64,000 bases of DNA from MWBF01 sp040772005 (GCA_040772005.1 JAXGYZ010000003.1:434001-498000), one strand, 5' to 3'; positions 9,310 through 18,260 are shown, numbered from the stretch's first letter. The notes: generated by a model from the letters alone, not told the origin. Translations and numbers: made by a program.

Positions 9310-10575
9310 CTACTCCCAGCGGCGGAAGACCAGCGCGGCGTTCTGGCCGCCGAAGCCGAACGCGTTGGCCATCACCGTTCGGACGTCTGCGAGGCGCGCG
9401 GTGTTGGGGACATAATCCAGGTCGCACTCGGGATCGGGTGCGGCGTAGTTGAGCGTCGGGGGGATGACGCCTGCATTGAGGGCCTGAACCGCGGTCACCG
9501 CCGCCAGCGCGCCGGATGCGCCGAGCATGTGGCCGACCGCGCCCTTGATCGAACTGACCGGCGTCGTATAGGCCGCGGCTCCCAGCGCGAGCTTAATGGC
9601 CCGCGTCTCGGATACATCGTTGAGCTGCGTGCCGGTCCCGTGCGCGCAGATCCAATCCAGGTCGCCGGACCGCAGGCGGGCCTGCCGCAAGGCAGCGGAC
9701 ATCGCGCGCGCCGCGTACGTCCCCTCGGGATCCGGCATGACGAGATGGACGGCATCGGACGTGAGTCCGTAGCCGGCCAGCTCCGCGAGGATGGGCGCGC
9801 CGCGGCGCTGCGCGTGGGCCAGCGTCTCCAGGACGATGACAGCCGCGCCCTCGCCCACGACCGTACCGTCCCGGTCGGCGGAGAAGGGCGCGCAGGCACG
9901 CTCCGGGGTGTCGTTCTTCGTGGAGAGCGCGCCGAGCCTGCCGAAGGCGGCAATGCCGAGCGCGGTCATCACGCTGTCGCTGCCGCCGGCGAGCATGACG
10001 TTGACGTCCGCCTCCCCGCTCCACAGCCGTCGCGCGGCCTCCCCGATGGCGACTGCGCCGGTGGCGCAGGCGGCCACAGGCGCGCTGACCGGGCCGCGGA
10101 TGCCGTGCCGGATGGCAACCGTACACGCGGCCGAGTTGATGAGGATGGCCGGGAGGAACGTGGGATTGACCGCGCGCGACCCGCGCTGTTCCAGCACGAG
10201 GCGCTGCTCCTCCACGAGGCTGGTGCCGCCCAGCGCGCTGCCGATTTCGACGCCGGTCGTGTGCTGTTCATCCTCGGGAATAGACAACCTCGCCTGGTCG
10301 ATGGCCTGCTGCGTCGCGGCGACCGCGTACTGGATGAAAAGTGAGAGGCGCCGCGCCTCTTTGATATCCATGTACTGCCCCGCGTCGAAGCCCCTGACGC
10401 CGGCCGCAATGCGCGTGGCAAGACTGCTGGCGTCGAAGGCCGTGATGGGCCCGACGCCCGACCGGCCCGCGATGATGCCCTCCCAGGTGCTCTCAGCGTC
10501 CAGCCCCAGCGGTGACACTGCGCCCAGGCCCGTCACGACGACGCGGCGTGGTTCCGGGTCACTTGCATTCATCAT
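9310..10575 (-). CDS. fabF: 3-oxoacyl-[acyl-carrier-protein] synthase II (beta-ketoacyl-ACP synthase)
   Basis: 421 residues. The family condenses acyl chains with malonyl-ACP in fatty-acid elongation. The thiolase-fold catalytic triad is visible: Cys170 in AACATGAVA, His312 in CAHGTGTQ and His349 in GAVGHMLGASG, with the C-terminal NAFGFGGQNA loop. I start at the ATG at 10575, nine bases after GAGGA. The reading frame stays open further upstream through a minisatellite that would add 19-residue repeats (MRRSAEEFASSDANG...); this is not family sequence and is taken as non-coding. No acp or malonyl-CoA transferase gene is adjacent. The start is uncertain by one codon (10572). Confidence 0.93.
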   Translation of the reverse strand: MMNASDPEPRRVVVTGLGAVSPLGLDAESTWEGIIAGRSGVGPITAFDASSLATRIAAGVRGFDAGQYMDIKEARRLSLFIQYAVAATQQAIDQARLSIPEDEQHTTGVEIGSALGGTSLVEEQRLVLEQRGSRAVNPTFLPAILINSAACTVAIRHGIRGPVSAPVAACATGAVAIGEAARRLWSGEADVNVMLAGGSDSVMTALGIAAFGRLGALSTKNDTPERACAPFSADRDGTVVGEGAAVIVLETLAHAQRRGAPILAELAGYGLTSDAVHLVMPDPEGTYAARAMSAALRQARLRSGDLDWICAHGTGTQLNDVSETRAIKLALGAAAYTTPVSSIKGAVGHMLGASGALAAVTAVQALNAGVIPPTLNYAAPDPECDLDYVPNTARLADVRTVMANAFGFGGQNAALVFRRWE

Positions 10576-10638
10576 ACAGACCATTCCTCGATTGGTGAAG
10601 ATAAGCTGTTCTCTCTGATAGCCGGCATGAGGAGTTCC

Positions 10639-10885
10639 GTTTGCATCTGAGGATGCAAACTCCTCTGCGGAACGGCGCATCTGAGGGGCAGCACCGTTTG
10701 CATCTGAGGATGCAAACTCCTCTGCGGAACGGCGCATCTGAGCGGCAGCACCGTTTGCATCTGAGGATGCAAACTCCTCTGCGGAACGGCGCATCTGAGG
10801 GGCAGCACCGTTTGCATCTGAGGATGCAAACTCCTCTGCGGAACGGCGCATCTGAGCGGCAGCACCGTTTGCATCTGAGGATGCA
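10639..10885. repeat. 57-bp tandem minisatellite upstream of fabF
   Basis: Four full 57-bp units begin at 10639, 10696, 10753 and 10810, with a truncated fifth from 10867. Each holds a hairpin with 9-bp arms GTTTGCATC / GATGCAAAC and a TGAG loop. One base alternates from unit to unit (CTGAGGGGCA, CTGAGCGGCA, CTGAGGGGCA, CTGAGCGGCA), implying a 114-bp higher-order unit. A GATGCAAACTCCTCGCG fragment recurs at 10907-10924. The 370-bp gap 10576-10945 contains this array and no gene I can support. Confidence 0.93.
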
Positions 10886-10945
10886 AACTCCTCGCGCTCA
10901 TTGATGAGGATGCAAACTCCTCGCGATTATTGCCGGACAGTGACT

Positions 10946-13165
10946 CTACGCAGGCTGGCCGAGCCACATGCCCTCGCAGACGGGCGAGACCTCGCCCGTC
11001 AGCCGCACGCGGTCGCCGTCGAACTCGACGAGCATCTCGCCGCCGGGCATCTGCACCGTCACCGGGCCGCGACAGCGACCCGTGCGCACCGCTGCCGCGG
11101 CTGCCGCGCAGCTCGACGAGCCGGAGGCGAGCGTGTAGCCTGCCCCGCGCTCCCAGATGGCAATCGCCAGGTTGTTCGGACCCAGCGCGTGCGCGAACTG
11201 CACGTTGGTCCGCCGGGGATACAGGGGCAGGTGTTCCAGGTGTGGGCCGAGCTTCTGCGCCAGATGCGCCAGGTGGCCGAGCACCTGCGCCGACGCGGGG
11301 ATCTCGTCCACGAACACGACGCAGTGCGGGTTGCCGACCGAGACCGCGGTGATGCGCGACGACTTCCCGGCAACCTCGACCGTTTCCTCGATGATCTCGC
11401 GCGGCGGCCCGGCGATGCCGATCCGCCCTGTATCGAACGACACCCGCCCCATGTCCATCGCGATGCGCGAGCCTGACGGGTCCAGCACATGCGCTGTCAC
11501 CGGGCCGACCGGCGTGTCAATGACGAATGTTGCCTGCGCGGGGAGCCGGCGATCCCACAGATAGCGGGCGAAGATGCGCAGGCCGTTGCCGCTCTTTTCG
11601 AATTCGCCGCCGTCAGGATTGTACAGCCGCACGCCAAATGGTTCGCGGGCCATCGCTCCAGAGCGCAGCGGGCCCCACAGCACGCCATCGGCCCCGAGGC
11701 CGCGATGCCGGTCGCAGATGTGGCGGATGGTTCTGCCGGCGGGCGGTTCGGGCCAGTCAGCCGGGTCCAACACGACATAATCATTGCCGAGCGCCTCATA
11801 CTTGGTGAAGCGCCGCGCGCCGGCCCCACCCCCGCGCAGGGGCAGGTCACGGGCGACTAAGTCGTCATAGCTCTCCCGCCGCTGGATGAGGCGCGCCTGA
11901 CCCTCGCGGACGAGGACGGCCGCGGGCCGCGGTGCGAGGTTGTAGTTGCTCGCCATCGCCAGGGTGTACGCGCCGGCCATCGGCACGGCCAGCAGGTCGC
12001 CGGGCGCCAGCCGGGGCAGAGCGATATCCCGAATCAGCACATCGCCGGACTCGCAAAATCTGCCCGCAATGGTGACGGTCTCGGTGAGGTCCGAACTGTG
12101 CGGGCCGGACGCCGGCTCTCTGACCCGCAGCGCGTGATATTGCGCGCCGTACAGGGCCGGCCGGATGTTGTCGGCCATGCCGCCATCCACCGAGACGTAG
12201 GTGCGGATGCCGGGGATTTCCTTGCGCGCGCCCACCCGGTAGAGGGCCACGGCTGCGGGCGCGATGAGCGACCGGCCCGGCTCCAGGACCAGGTGGGGCA
12301 GCGGCAGGCCGCGCTCGGCACAGGCCGTGACGACCGCGCGCGCGAGCTCCGCAACGTAGGGCACGATCGGCGCTTCGGGATCAGCCGCGGTCATCGGCAC
12401 GCCCCACCCGCCGCCCGGGCTGAGCTCCTGCAGCCGGAACCCGTGCTGCCGGTGCATCTGCGCGGCGAAATCGGCCAGCCGGCACGCGGCCAGCGCCAGT
12501 GCATCCGGCTCGTAAATCTGCGACCCGATGTGGCTGTGCAGCCCGACCAGCGCCAGGCCCGGCTGGCCCAATGCCGCAACGACAGCCCGCTCCGCATCGC
12601 CCGACGCGATGGAGAAGCCGAACTTGGTGTCTTCCTGGCCGGTCTGGATGTGCGCGTGCGTGTGCGCGCTGACGCCGGGCGCGAGCCGGAGCCATATGGA
12701 GACGGGCTTCGCAGCGGGCCGCGACGCAGCCAACTCGGCCAGCAGGGCCAGCTCATGGAAGTTGTCCACCACGATGCGGCCGATGCTGCTGTCGAGCGCA
12801 TAGGCCAGCTCGTCGCGCGACTTGTTGTTGCCGTGGAAGTGGATGCGTTCAGGGGGAAAGCCCGCTTGCAGCGCGACGTACAGCTCGCCGCCGGACACCA
12901 CATCCAGATCCAGGCCCTCTTCCGCGATGAGCTGTGCGAGCGCGGTGCAGAGGTAGGCTTTGGCTGCGTAGGCCGCCTGCGCGGTGGCCGGATAGTGGGC
13001 TGCCAGCGCCGCACGGTACTCGGCGGCGCGGCCGCGCAGCGTGGCTTCATCGAAGATGTAGAGCGGCGTGCCGTAGTCGCGCGCCAGTGCGGTGACCGGG
13101 ATGTCGCCCAGCGAGAGCACGGCGTGCTCGTCCAGGCGGGCAGTGATAGGCCAGAGTTTGTCCAT
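10946..13165 (-). CDS. Fused diaminopimelate decarboxylase / diaminopimelate epimerase-like protein
   Basis: 739 residues. Residues 1 to about 430 are a LysA-type PLP decarboxylase: PLP lysine K69 in AAYAAKAYL, HSHIGSQI, glycine loop SPGGGWG, EPGRSL, and CESGD with the active-site cysteine. Residues about 445-739 have the DapF fold (KYEALGNDYVVLD at its start). Both DapF catalytic cysteines are serine here: Ser525 in EKSGNGLR (normally CGNGxR) and Ser681 in TLASGSSSCA (normally ACGTG). The decarboxylase half should make lysine from meso-diaminopimelate; the epimerase half is unlikely to racemise by the classical two-thiol mechanism. The start at 13165 follows AAGGA. Confidence 0.9.
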   Translation of the reverse strand: MDKLWPITARLDEHAVLSLGDIPVTALARDYGTPLYIFDEATLRGRAAEYRAALAAHYPATAQAAYAAKAYLCTALAQLIAEEGLDLDVVSGGELYVALQAGFPPERIHFHGNNKSRDELAYALDSSIGRIVVDNFHELALLAELAASRPAAKPVSIWLRLAPGVSAHTHAHIQTGQEDTKFGFSIASGDAERAVVAALGQPGLALVGLHSHIGSQIYEPDALALAACRLADFAAQMHRQHGFRLQELSPGGGWGVPMTAADPEAPIVPYVAELARAVVTACAERGLPLPHLVLEPGRSLIAPAAVALYRVGARKEIPGIRTYVSVDGGMADNIRPALYGAQYHALRVREPASGPHSSDLTETVTIAGRFCESGDVLIRDIALPRLAPGDLLAVPMAGAYTLAMASNYNLAPRPAAVLVREGQARLIQRRESYDDLVARDLPLRGGGAGARRFTKYEALGNDYVVLDPADWPEPPAGRTIRHICDRHRGLGADGVLWGPLRSGAMAREPFGVRLYNPDGGEFEKSGNGLRIFARYLWDRRLPAQATFVIDTPVGPVTAHVLDPSGSRIAMDMGRVSFDTGRIGIAGPPREIIEETVEVAGKSSRITAVSVGNPHCVVFVDEIPASAQVLGHLAHLAQKLGPHLEHLPLYPRRTNVQFAHALGPNNLAIAIWERGAGYTLASGSSSCAAAAAAVRTGRCRGPVTVQMPGGEMLVEFDGDRVRLTGEVSPVCEGMWLGQPA

Positions 13166-13201
13166 GGGTGAGGTTCCTTGGTGGTCGAGCAAGCGGGTAC
13201 C

Positions 13202-13230
13202 AGTATATGTGTGGGAGGCAGTTGCGTCAA
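13202..13230 (-). promoter_or_regulatory. Promoter of the lysA-dapF fusion
   Basis: On the minus strand, TTGACG (13230-13225) and TATACT (13207-13202) with a 17-bp spacer, about 40 bp upstream of the ATG. Confidence 0.7.
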
Positions 13231-13272
13231 ACGGCCTGCACGCGGGGGCGCGTTATTGTCGTTATAGACGGA

Positions 13273-13393
13273 CGCGGCCATCGCGAATAAGCGAATGATC
13301 CCTCGAATACGCGAATAGGGCCCCTGCGGCGCGCGGGATTCGCTTGTTCGCGCCGCGCCTGCAGGGGCATTCGGTTATTCGTGGATGGCCTCG
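13273..13393. repeat. MITE-like palindromic element, copy B (core form)
   Basis: About 121 bp in the gap between the lysA-dapF and tetR promoters. It starts CGCGGCCATCGCGAATAAGC and ends as the inverse CGAGGCCATCCACGAATAAC. Inner inverted pairs built on CGAATACGCGAAT surround a CCCTGCGGCG...CGCCTGCAGGGG centre. Same family as copies A, C and D; no flanking direct repeat was seen. Confidence 0.8.
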
Positions 13394-13435
13394 GCATCCA
13401 ACGCCTATTGCGAATTCCACCGCCTGCAACCCAAC

Positions 13436-13490
13436 TTGACAAGCTGCGCTGCGATGTGGCACAATCAAACCGACCGGTCGGTTTGATTGT
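13436..13490 (+). promoter_or_regulatory. tetR operon promoter with overlapping TetR operator
   Basis: TTGACA at 13436-13441 and CACAAT at 13460-13465, 18 bp apart. A 30-bp perfect palindrome, half-site ACAATCAAACCGACC, spans 13461-13490 and overlaps the -10. Its centre (ACCGACCGGTCGGT) resembles known TetR-family boxes. Binding there would shut off the tetR-SDR-degV-P450 operon. Confidence 0.85.
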
Positions 13491-13502
13491 GATGGAGGAG
13501 AG

Positions 13503-14108
13503 ATGACGTCCCAGCATCGCAGCGAAGAAACCCATGCCCGCATCCTCAAGGCTGCGGCGGAGTGCTTCATGCGCGAGGGCTATGACGCAACGGGCGTGGC
13601 CGAAATCTGCGCGCGTGCGGGCGTCAGCAAGGGCGCATTCTACCACCACTTCCCGACCAAGCAGGCCGCGTTCCTCGCGCTGTTCGAGCACTGGCTTCAC
13701 GGGCTCGATGCGTCGATGCAATTAGCGCGCGTGGAGGGCCAGACCGTGCCGGAGCGGCTGGAGGGACTCGCGGCGATGGCCCAACAGGTGTTCGAGGATG
13801 CGAGGGGCCAGGTGCCGATGTTCGTGGAGTTCTGGCGGCAGGCGACGAAGGACCCCGGCGTATGGCAGGCCACCATCGAGCCCTACCGGCGCTTCCGGTC
13901 ATCGTTCGCGGCCCTCGTCAGCGAAGGCACCGCGGAGGGCACCCTGCGTCCGGTGGATCCAAATCTGGCAGCCCAGGTGTTGGTATCGTTGGGCGTCGGG
14001 CTGGTGTTGCAGGGGGTGTTGGATCCGGGCGGCGCGGAATGGCCGAGCGCGACGCAGCAGGCCATCCGCCTGCTGCTGGACGGGCTCGCCGCAGACGAAC
14101 ATGCGTGA
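13503..14108 (+). CDS. TetR/AcrR-family transcriptional regulator
   Basis: 201 residues. The TetR N-terminal helix-turn-helix is clear (RILKAAAECFMREGYDATGV; AGVSKGAFYHHFPTKQAAF, residues about 13-60). The C-terminal helical ligand domain (FVEFWRQATKDPGVW) is of the type seen in lipid- or xenobiotic-responsive members. The ATG follows GGAGGAGAG. The gene is 13 bp after a perfect palindromic operator and is first of four co-directional genes, so it probably represses its own operon. The ligand may be a substrate of the downstream reductases or the P450 (inference). Confidence 0.93.
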   Translation: MTSQHRSEETHARILKAAAECFMREGYDATGVAEICARAGVSKGAFYHHFPTKQAAFLALFEHWLHGLDASMQLARVEGQTVPERLEGLAAMAQQVFEDARGQVPMFVEFWRQATKDPGVWQATIEPYRRFRSSFAALVSEGTAEGTLRPVDPNLAAQVLVSLGVGLVLQGVLDPGGAEWPSATQQAIRLLLDGLAADEHA

Positions 14109-14165
14109 ACTCCCCAGGATGTATTCCCTGACAGGTATCGTGATTCTTTTACGGGGAGTCTGACC

Positions 14166-15983
14166 ATGAACGTACTGCTAACGGGTGCTTTCGGCAATGT
14201 CGGCGTGAGCACGCTCGAGGAGCTGCTGCGGCAAGGGCAGCGCGTGCGCTGTTTCGACCTGCGCTCGCCAGCCAACGAACGGACGGCAAGGCATTATCGT
14301 GACCGGATCGAGGTGCTGTGGGGCGACTTGCGGCATCCGCAAGAGGTGGCAGCGGCCGTGACGGGCCAGGACGTGGTCATCCACGTGGCCTTCATCATTC
14401 CCAAAATGTCGACAACGGGCATCGAGTCCGAGCAGCAGCCGGCCCTGGCGGAGGCGGTCAATATCGGCGGCACGCGCAACCTGATCGACGCGATGCAGCA
14501 GCAACCCGTCCCGCCGCGGCTCATCTTCACGTCCTCCCTGCACGTCTACGGCAGGACGCAGGACCTCCCCCCGCCGCGGACGGTGGCCGAGACGCCGCAC
14601 CCCATCGAGCATTATGCCCGGCACAAGCTGGCGTGCGAGCAGATGATCCGCACATCGGGCCTGACCTGGGCCATCCTGCGCCTTGCGGCGACGTTCCCGA
14701 TTGCGCTGAAGCTCGACCCTGGCATGTTCGACGTGCCGCTCGACAACCGGATGGAGTACGTCCACACGCGGGATGTGGGCCTGGCGCTGGCGAACGCGGT
14801 GTCGAGCGAGGACGTCTGGGGTAAGACGCTGCTCATCGGCGGCGGGCCGCGCTGCCAGCACATCTTTGGCGACATGGTGGCCCGCATCATGGGCGCGCTG
14901 GGGCTGCCGATGCTGCCGCAGGAGGCCTTTGCCACAGTGCCCTTTGCCACCGACTGGCTGGATACTGCGGAGAGCGAGCGGCTGCTGCACTACCAGACGC
15001 GGACGCTGGATGACTTCCTGCGTGATATGGTCCGGCTGATGGGCCCGCGGGCGTATTTCGTGCGCCTGTTCCGGCCCGTCGTGCGGCGCTCGCTGCTGAG
15101 GCAGAGCGTCCACTGGCGGCGCACGGTGGCCGCCGCGCAGGCACGGCAGGCGGACTGGGAGGGCAAGGTCGCGCTCATCACCGGCGCGTCGGGCGGCATC
15201 GGCGCGGCTGTGGCGCGCAGCCTGGCGCAGCAGGGCCTGCGGGTGGCGCTCGTGGGCCGCCGCATCGAGCGGCTGGACCTGCTGGCCGACGAGATCGGGC
15301 GCGACGGGGGCCAGGCGTTTGTCATGGCAGCAGACCTGACCGATGAGGCCGAACGCCAGCGGGTCATCGAGGCGGCCGGTGCGTTGGGCGAGCTGGAGGT
15401 GCTGGTCAACTGCGCAGGCTTCGGCTGGTATGGCTTCGGCAGCGACATGGCGTGGCCGGTCGCAGCGCAGATGATCCAGACCAACCTGGCCGCGGTGGCG
15501 CACCTGACCCTGCTGGCGCTGCCCGCGATGCGGGCGCGCAACAGCGGCCATATCATCAACATCGGCTCGATTTCGGGCAGCCTGCCGATGCAGGGGATCG
15601 CGGTCTACTCGGCCACGAAGTCGTTTGTGGACAGCTTCACCACGGCGCTCTACCGTGAGCTGGTCGGGACGCGCATCCGGGTCAGCGTGGTGCGGCCGGG
15701 ACCGGTGCGCACGGAGTTCTTCGACCGCTCGGAGCAACAGGCGGGCGGGCAGCGTATCCCCGCCGAGCGGTTTGCGGTCACGCCGGAAGCGGTGGGGCGC
15801 ACCGTGGCCGGGCTGCTCCGGCGGCCGCGGCGCGTGGCCTACGTGCCCGGCTGGCTGGGGTTCGTGCCCTGGGTCGAGCCGTTGTTCGGCGGGCTGATCG
15901 ACCGGCTGGGGCCGCTGTTGCTGCGGCGCTCGGCCTCGGCGCGCGGGCAGGTGCGCGGGCAGGCGATAGGGCCTGTACACTGA
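14166..15983 (+). CDS. Two-domain reductase: NAD-dependent epimerase/dehydratase fused to a classical SDR
   Basis: 605 residues with two Rossmann domains. Residues 1 to about 310 form an extended SDR: TGAFGNVG nucleotide loop at 6-13 and catalytic Tyr150/Lys154 (YARHK). Residues about 333-560 form a classical SDR: TGASGGIG, NCAGFG, NIGSISG and Tyr481/Lys485 (YSATK). Both active sites look complete, suggesting two successive alcohol/ketone redox steps on one substrate. The ATG follows GGGGAG. It lies between tetR and degV in an operon ending in a P450; a lipid or isoprenoid substrate is plausible but unproven. Single-domain homologues are common and this fusion is not a standard one that I recognise. 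Confidence 0.88.
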   Translation: MNVLLTGAFGNVGVSTLEELLRQGQRVRCFDLRSPANERTARHYRDRIEVLWGDLRHPQEVAAAVTGQDVVIHVAFIIPKMSTTGIESEQQPALAEAVNIGGTRNLIDAMQQQPVPPRLIFTSSLHVYGRTQDLPPPRTVAETPHPIEHYARHKLACEQMIRTSGLTWAILRLAATFPIALKLDPGMFDVPLDNRMEYVHTRDVGLALANAVSSEDVWGKTLLIGGGPRCQHIFGDMVARIMGALGLPMLPQEAFATVPFATDWLDTAESERLLHYQTRTLDDFLRDMVRLMGPRAYFVRLFRPVVRRSLLRQSVHWRRTVAAAQARQADWEGKVALITGASGGIGAAVARSLAQQGLRVALVGRRIERLDLLADEIGRDGGQAFVMAADLTDEAERQRVIEAAGALGELEVLVNCAGFGWYGFGSDMAWPVAAQMIQTNLAAVAHLTLLALPAMRARNSGHIINIGSISGSLPMQGIAVYSATKSFVDSFTTALYRELVGTRIRVSVVRPGPVRTEFFDRSEQQAGGQRIPAERFAVTPEAVGRTVAGLLRRPRRVAYVPGWLGFVPWVEPLFGGLIDRLGPLLLRRSASARGQVRGQAIGPVH

Positions 15984-16006
15984 TATCGGATGGGAGAAAG
16001 GCAAGC

Positions 16007-16870
16007 ATGATCGTTGTGACCGACCGGGGCGCGGATCTGTCGCCCCAACAGATGCAAGGACTGAAGATTCACTTCACCCCGTTGACCATCACTCTGGACG
16101 GCCGCTCCTACGTGAGCGGCGTCGACATCCAACCCGAGGAGTTCTATGCGCTGCTGGCTGCCTCGGAGGGGATGCCCACCACCTCGCTGCCTTCGCCGGG
16201 CGAATTCATCGAGCTGTACCGTGAACTGGCGCAGGAAGACCCCGACATCGTGTCCGTCCATATCTCGTCGGGGCTGAGCGGCACGTTCGAGACCGCGCGC
16301 GCTGCCGCCAAGATGGTGCCGGAGGCGAATATCACCGTCATCGACACCTTCACGCTGTCCGGCGCGGAGGGGTGGCAGGTGGAGGCCGCCGCGCGTGCGG
16401 CACAGGCCGGCTGGACGGCAGAGCAGATTGTCAAACTGACCGGTCAGGTGCGCGACGCGACCGAGACCATCTTCACGCTGCCCGACCTGAAGTACCTGAT
16501 CCACGGCGGCCGCATCAGCCACATCAAAGGCCTGCTCGCCTCCATCCTGAACATCAAGCCCATCATCGGGGTGAGCAAAGCGGACGGCAAGTACTTCCAG
16601 CGCAGCCGGGCGCGGTCCTTCAACGCGGCGTTGGCGAAGCTGGTGCACGTGGCGGCTGAGGACCACGCGCCGGGGACGGCCCTGCGCGTCCAGGTCATGC
16701 ACGCGAACAACCCCGAGGGCGCGGAGGAATTGCGCCGTGCGATGGCAGCGCAGTTCGACTGCGAGTGGCTGCCGATCAGTTCGATTGCGCCGGTGCTCGG
16801 CGCGCATACAGGCGCAGGCCTGGTCGGCATGGCGTATGCCGCGCGGGCGGCGTATCCTGAGCTACCCTGA
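16007..16870 (+). CDS. DegV-family fatty-acid-binding protein
   Basis: 287 residues, the usual DegV length. Family markers are the N-terminal VVTDRGADLS, the TTSLPSPGEF loop, SVHISSGLSGTFETA and the central DLKYLIHGGRIS motif. Relatives such as FakB bind a fatty acid and present it to a kinase (FakA); no FakA gene is visible here. It lies 23 bp after the SDR fusion and 18 bp before the P450 gene, so the three are probably one transcript. In that context it may carry a lipid substrate for the reductase or P450 (inference). Confidence 0.92.
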   Translation: MIVVTDRGADLSPQQMQGLKIHFTPLTITLDGRSYVSGVDIQPEEFYALLAASEGMPTTSLPSPGEFIELYRELAQEDPDIVSVHISSGLSGTFETARAAAKMVPEANITVIDTFTLSGAEGWQVEAAARAAQAGWTAEQIVKLTGQVRDATETIFTLPDLKYLIHGGRISHIKGLLASILNIKPIIGVSKADGKYFQRSRARSFNAALAKLVHVAAEDHAPGTALRVQVMHANNPEGAEELRRAMAAQFDCEWLPISSIAPVLGAHTGAGLVGMAYAARAAYPELP

Positions 16871-16888
16871 CTGGAGAGATAAGACCCC

Positions 16889-18208
16889 ATGAGCAAACCA
16901 GCACCCCCCATGCTGCCAGGGCTGCCCCTGATCGGCAACCTGCTGGACTTTCGCAGCGACCGCGCGGCGATGGTGAAGCGCGGGTATGAGAAGTATGGCC
17001 CAGTGTTCGGCTTCAAGCTCGGCCCGCAGCCCGTGGCCGCGCTGATCGGCCCGGAGCTGCAGCAGGTCTTCTTCACCGAGACCGACAAGAAGCTGGCGAT
17101 GGACAAGCCGTACCGCAGCCTGGCCGCGGCGTTCGGCAACGTCGCGTTCCTCGCGTCGAAGGAGACGTACCAGGAGCAGCGGCCGGCCCTCTACGCGCCC
17201 TTCACCGGCGCGAAGATGGTGCAGTACGTCCGCATCATGCAGGATGTCATCCAACGGTGGCTGGACGGCCTGGGCGCGGCGGGCGAGATGGAAATCAGCG
17301 GCGAAATCGGCCGGCTGGTGCAGCGGGTGGCCGGCTATGCGCTGATGGGCGACGACTTCCAGCAGAAGGCCGGGCAGGAATTCTGGGCGCTCTATGCCGA
17401 GCTGGGCAAGAGCATCGACCTGGCGACGCCGCCGGACTGGCCGCTGCCCAAGAACATCCGCCGCGACCGAGCCAAGAACCGGATGCGCGCGATCCTTGCC
17501 CCCATCATCGCGGAGCGGCGGCAGCACCCTGACCGGTACGACGACTTCCTGCAGGACTTCGTCAACGCACGGCTCAAGAACGGCGAACTGATGGATGACG
17601 AGTCCATCAGCAGCCTGATTCGCGGGCTGATGTTCGCGGGGCATGAGACGACCGCGGGTCAGGCCGCGTGGACCATCATCGAGCTGCTGCGGCATCCGGA
17701 GGCGCAGGCGCGGGTGCAGGCGGAAATCACGGAGCATCTGCCGCCGGGCACGCCCATCGACGGCGGCGTCATGCGCAAGATGCAGAACCTGGCCTGGTCC
17801 GTTCGCGAGATCGAGCGGATGCACCCGTCCGCCGACATTCTGATGCGCTACGCAGAGGAGGACCTGGAGGTCGGGGATTACGTGGTTCCGAAGGGTTGGC
17901 TGGTGACGGTCGTCGCCGGGGTGGCGCACCGTCTGCCGACGCTGTTCCGCGACCCGGACCGGTTCGACCCGCTCCGCTATGCGCCGGACCGGGCCGAGGA
18001 TGCGCAGCATCGGTTTGCGCTGATCGGCTTCGGCGGCGGGCTGCACAAGTGCGCAGGGGTGAACTTCGCCAACAACGAGATGATGATCATCACCGCGCTG
18101 CTGTTGCAGCAGTTCGAGCTGGAGCTGCTGACACGGGACCCGAAGCCGGTGTACGGACTGGGGGCGGCGCGGCCTGAACCGACGCGGGTGCTCTACCGGC
18201 GGAAGTAG
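16889..18208 (+). CDS. Cytochrome P450 (CYP51-like)
   Basis: 439 residues. The I-helix oxygen-binding motif FAGHETTAGQ, the K-helix ExxR in REIERMHP and the heme loop FGGGLHKCAG with proximal Cys388 are all present. The N-terminus (PGLPLIGNLLDF) lacks a membrane anchor, so the protein is probably soluble. The loop and spacing resemble the bacterial CYP51/CYP120-like group, which acts on sterols, retinoids or fatty acids. No ferredoxin or reductase gene is nearby. It is the last gene of the TetR-controlled operon and is followed by a large inverted repeat. Confidence 0.92.
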   Translation: MSKPAPPMLPGLPLIGNLLDFRSDRAAMVKRGYEKYGPVFGFKLGPQPVAALIGPELQQVFFTETDKKLAMDKPYRSLAAAFGNVAFLASKETYQEQRPALYAPFTGAKMVQYVRIMQDVIQRWLDGLGAAGEMEISGEIGRLVQRVAGYALMGDDFQQKAGQEFWALYAELGKSIDLATPPDWPLPKNIRRDRAKNRMRAILAPIIAERRQHPDRYDDFLQDFVNARLKNGELMDDESISSLIRGLMFAGHETTAGQAAWTIIELLRHPEAQARVQAEITEHLPPGTPIDGGVMRKMQNLAWSVREIERMHPSADILMRYAEEDLEVGDYVVPKGWLVTVVAGVAHRLPTLFRDPDRFDPLRYAPDRAEDAQHRFALIGFGGGLHKCAGVNFANNEMMIITALLLQQFELELLTRDPKPVYGLGAARPEPTRVLYRRK

Positions 18209-18260
18209 GGCGCACGCCGTGTGGCCTGGTCAACCACATCAGGCGTAACGGCATTCAGAA

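Noticed and set aside
10576..10851. N-terminal extension of FabF by 19-residue repeats
   Set aside because: The residues are translation of the minisatellite, are absent from the family, and a ribosome site serves the downstream ATG at 10575.
10639..10885. CRISPR array
   Set aside because: The 57-bp units are contiguous and nearly identical throughout, with no unique spacers and no cas genes in the window.
14178..16004. 608-residue minus-strand ORF opposite the SDR fusion
   Set aside because: His/Arg/Gln-rich shadow of a GC-rich gene; the plus strand carries both complete SDR active sites.
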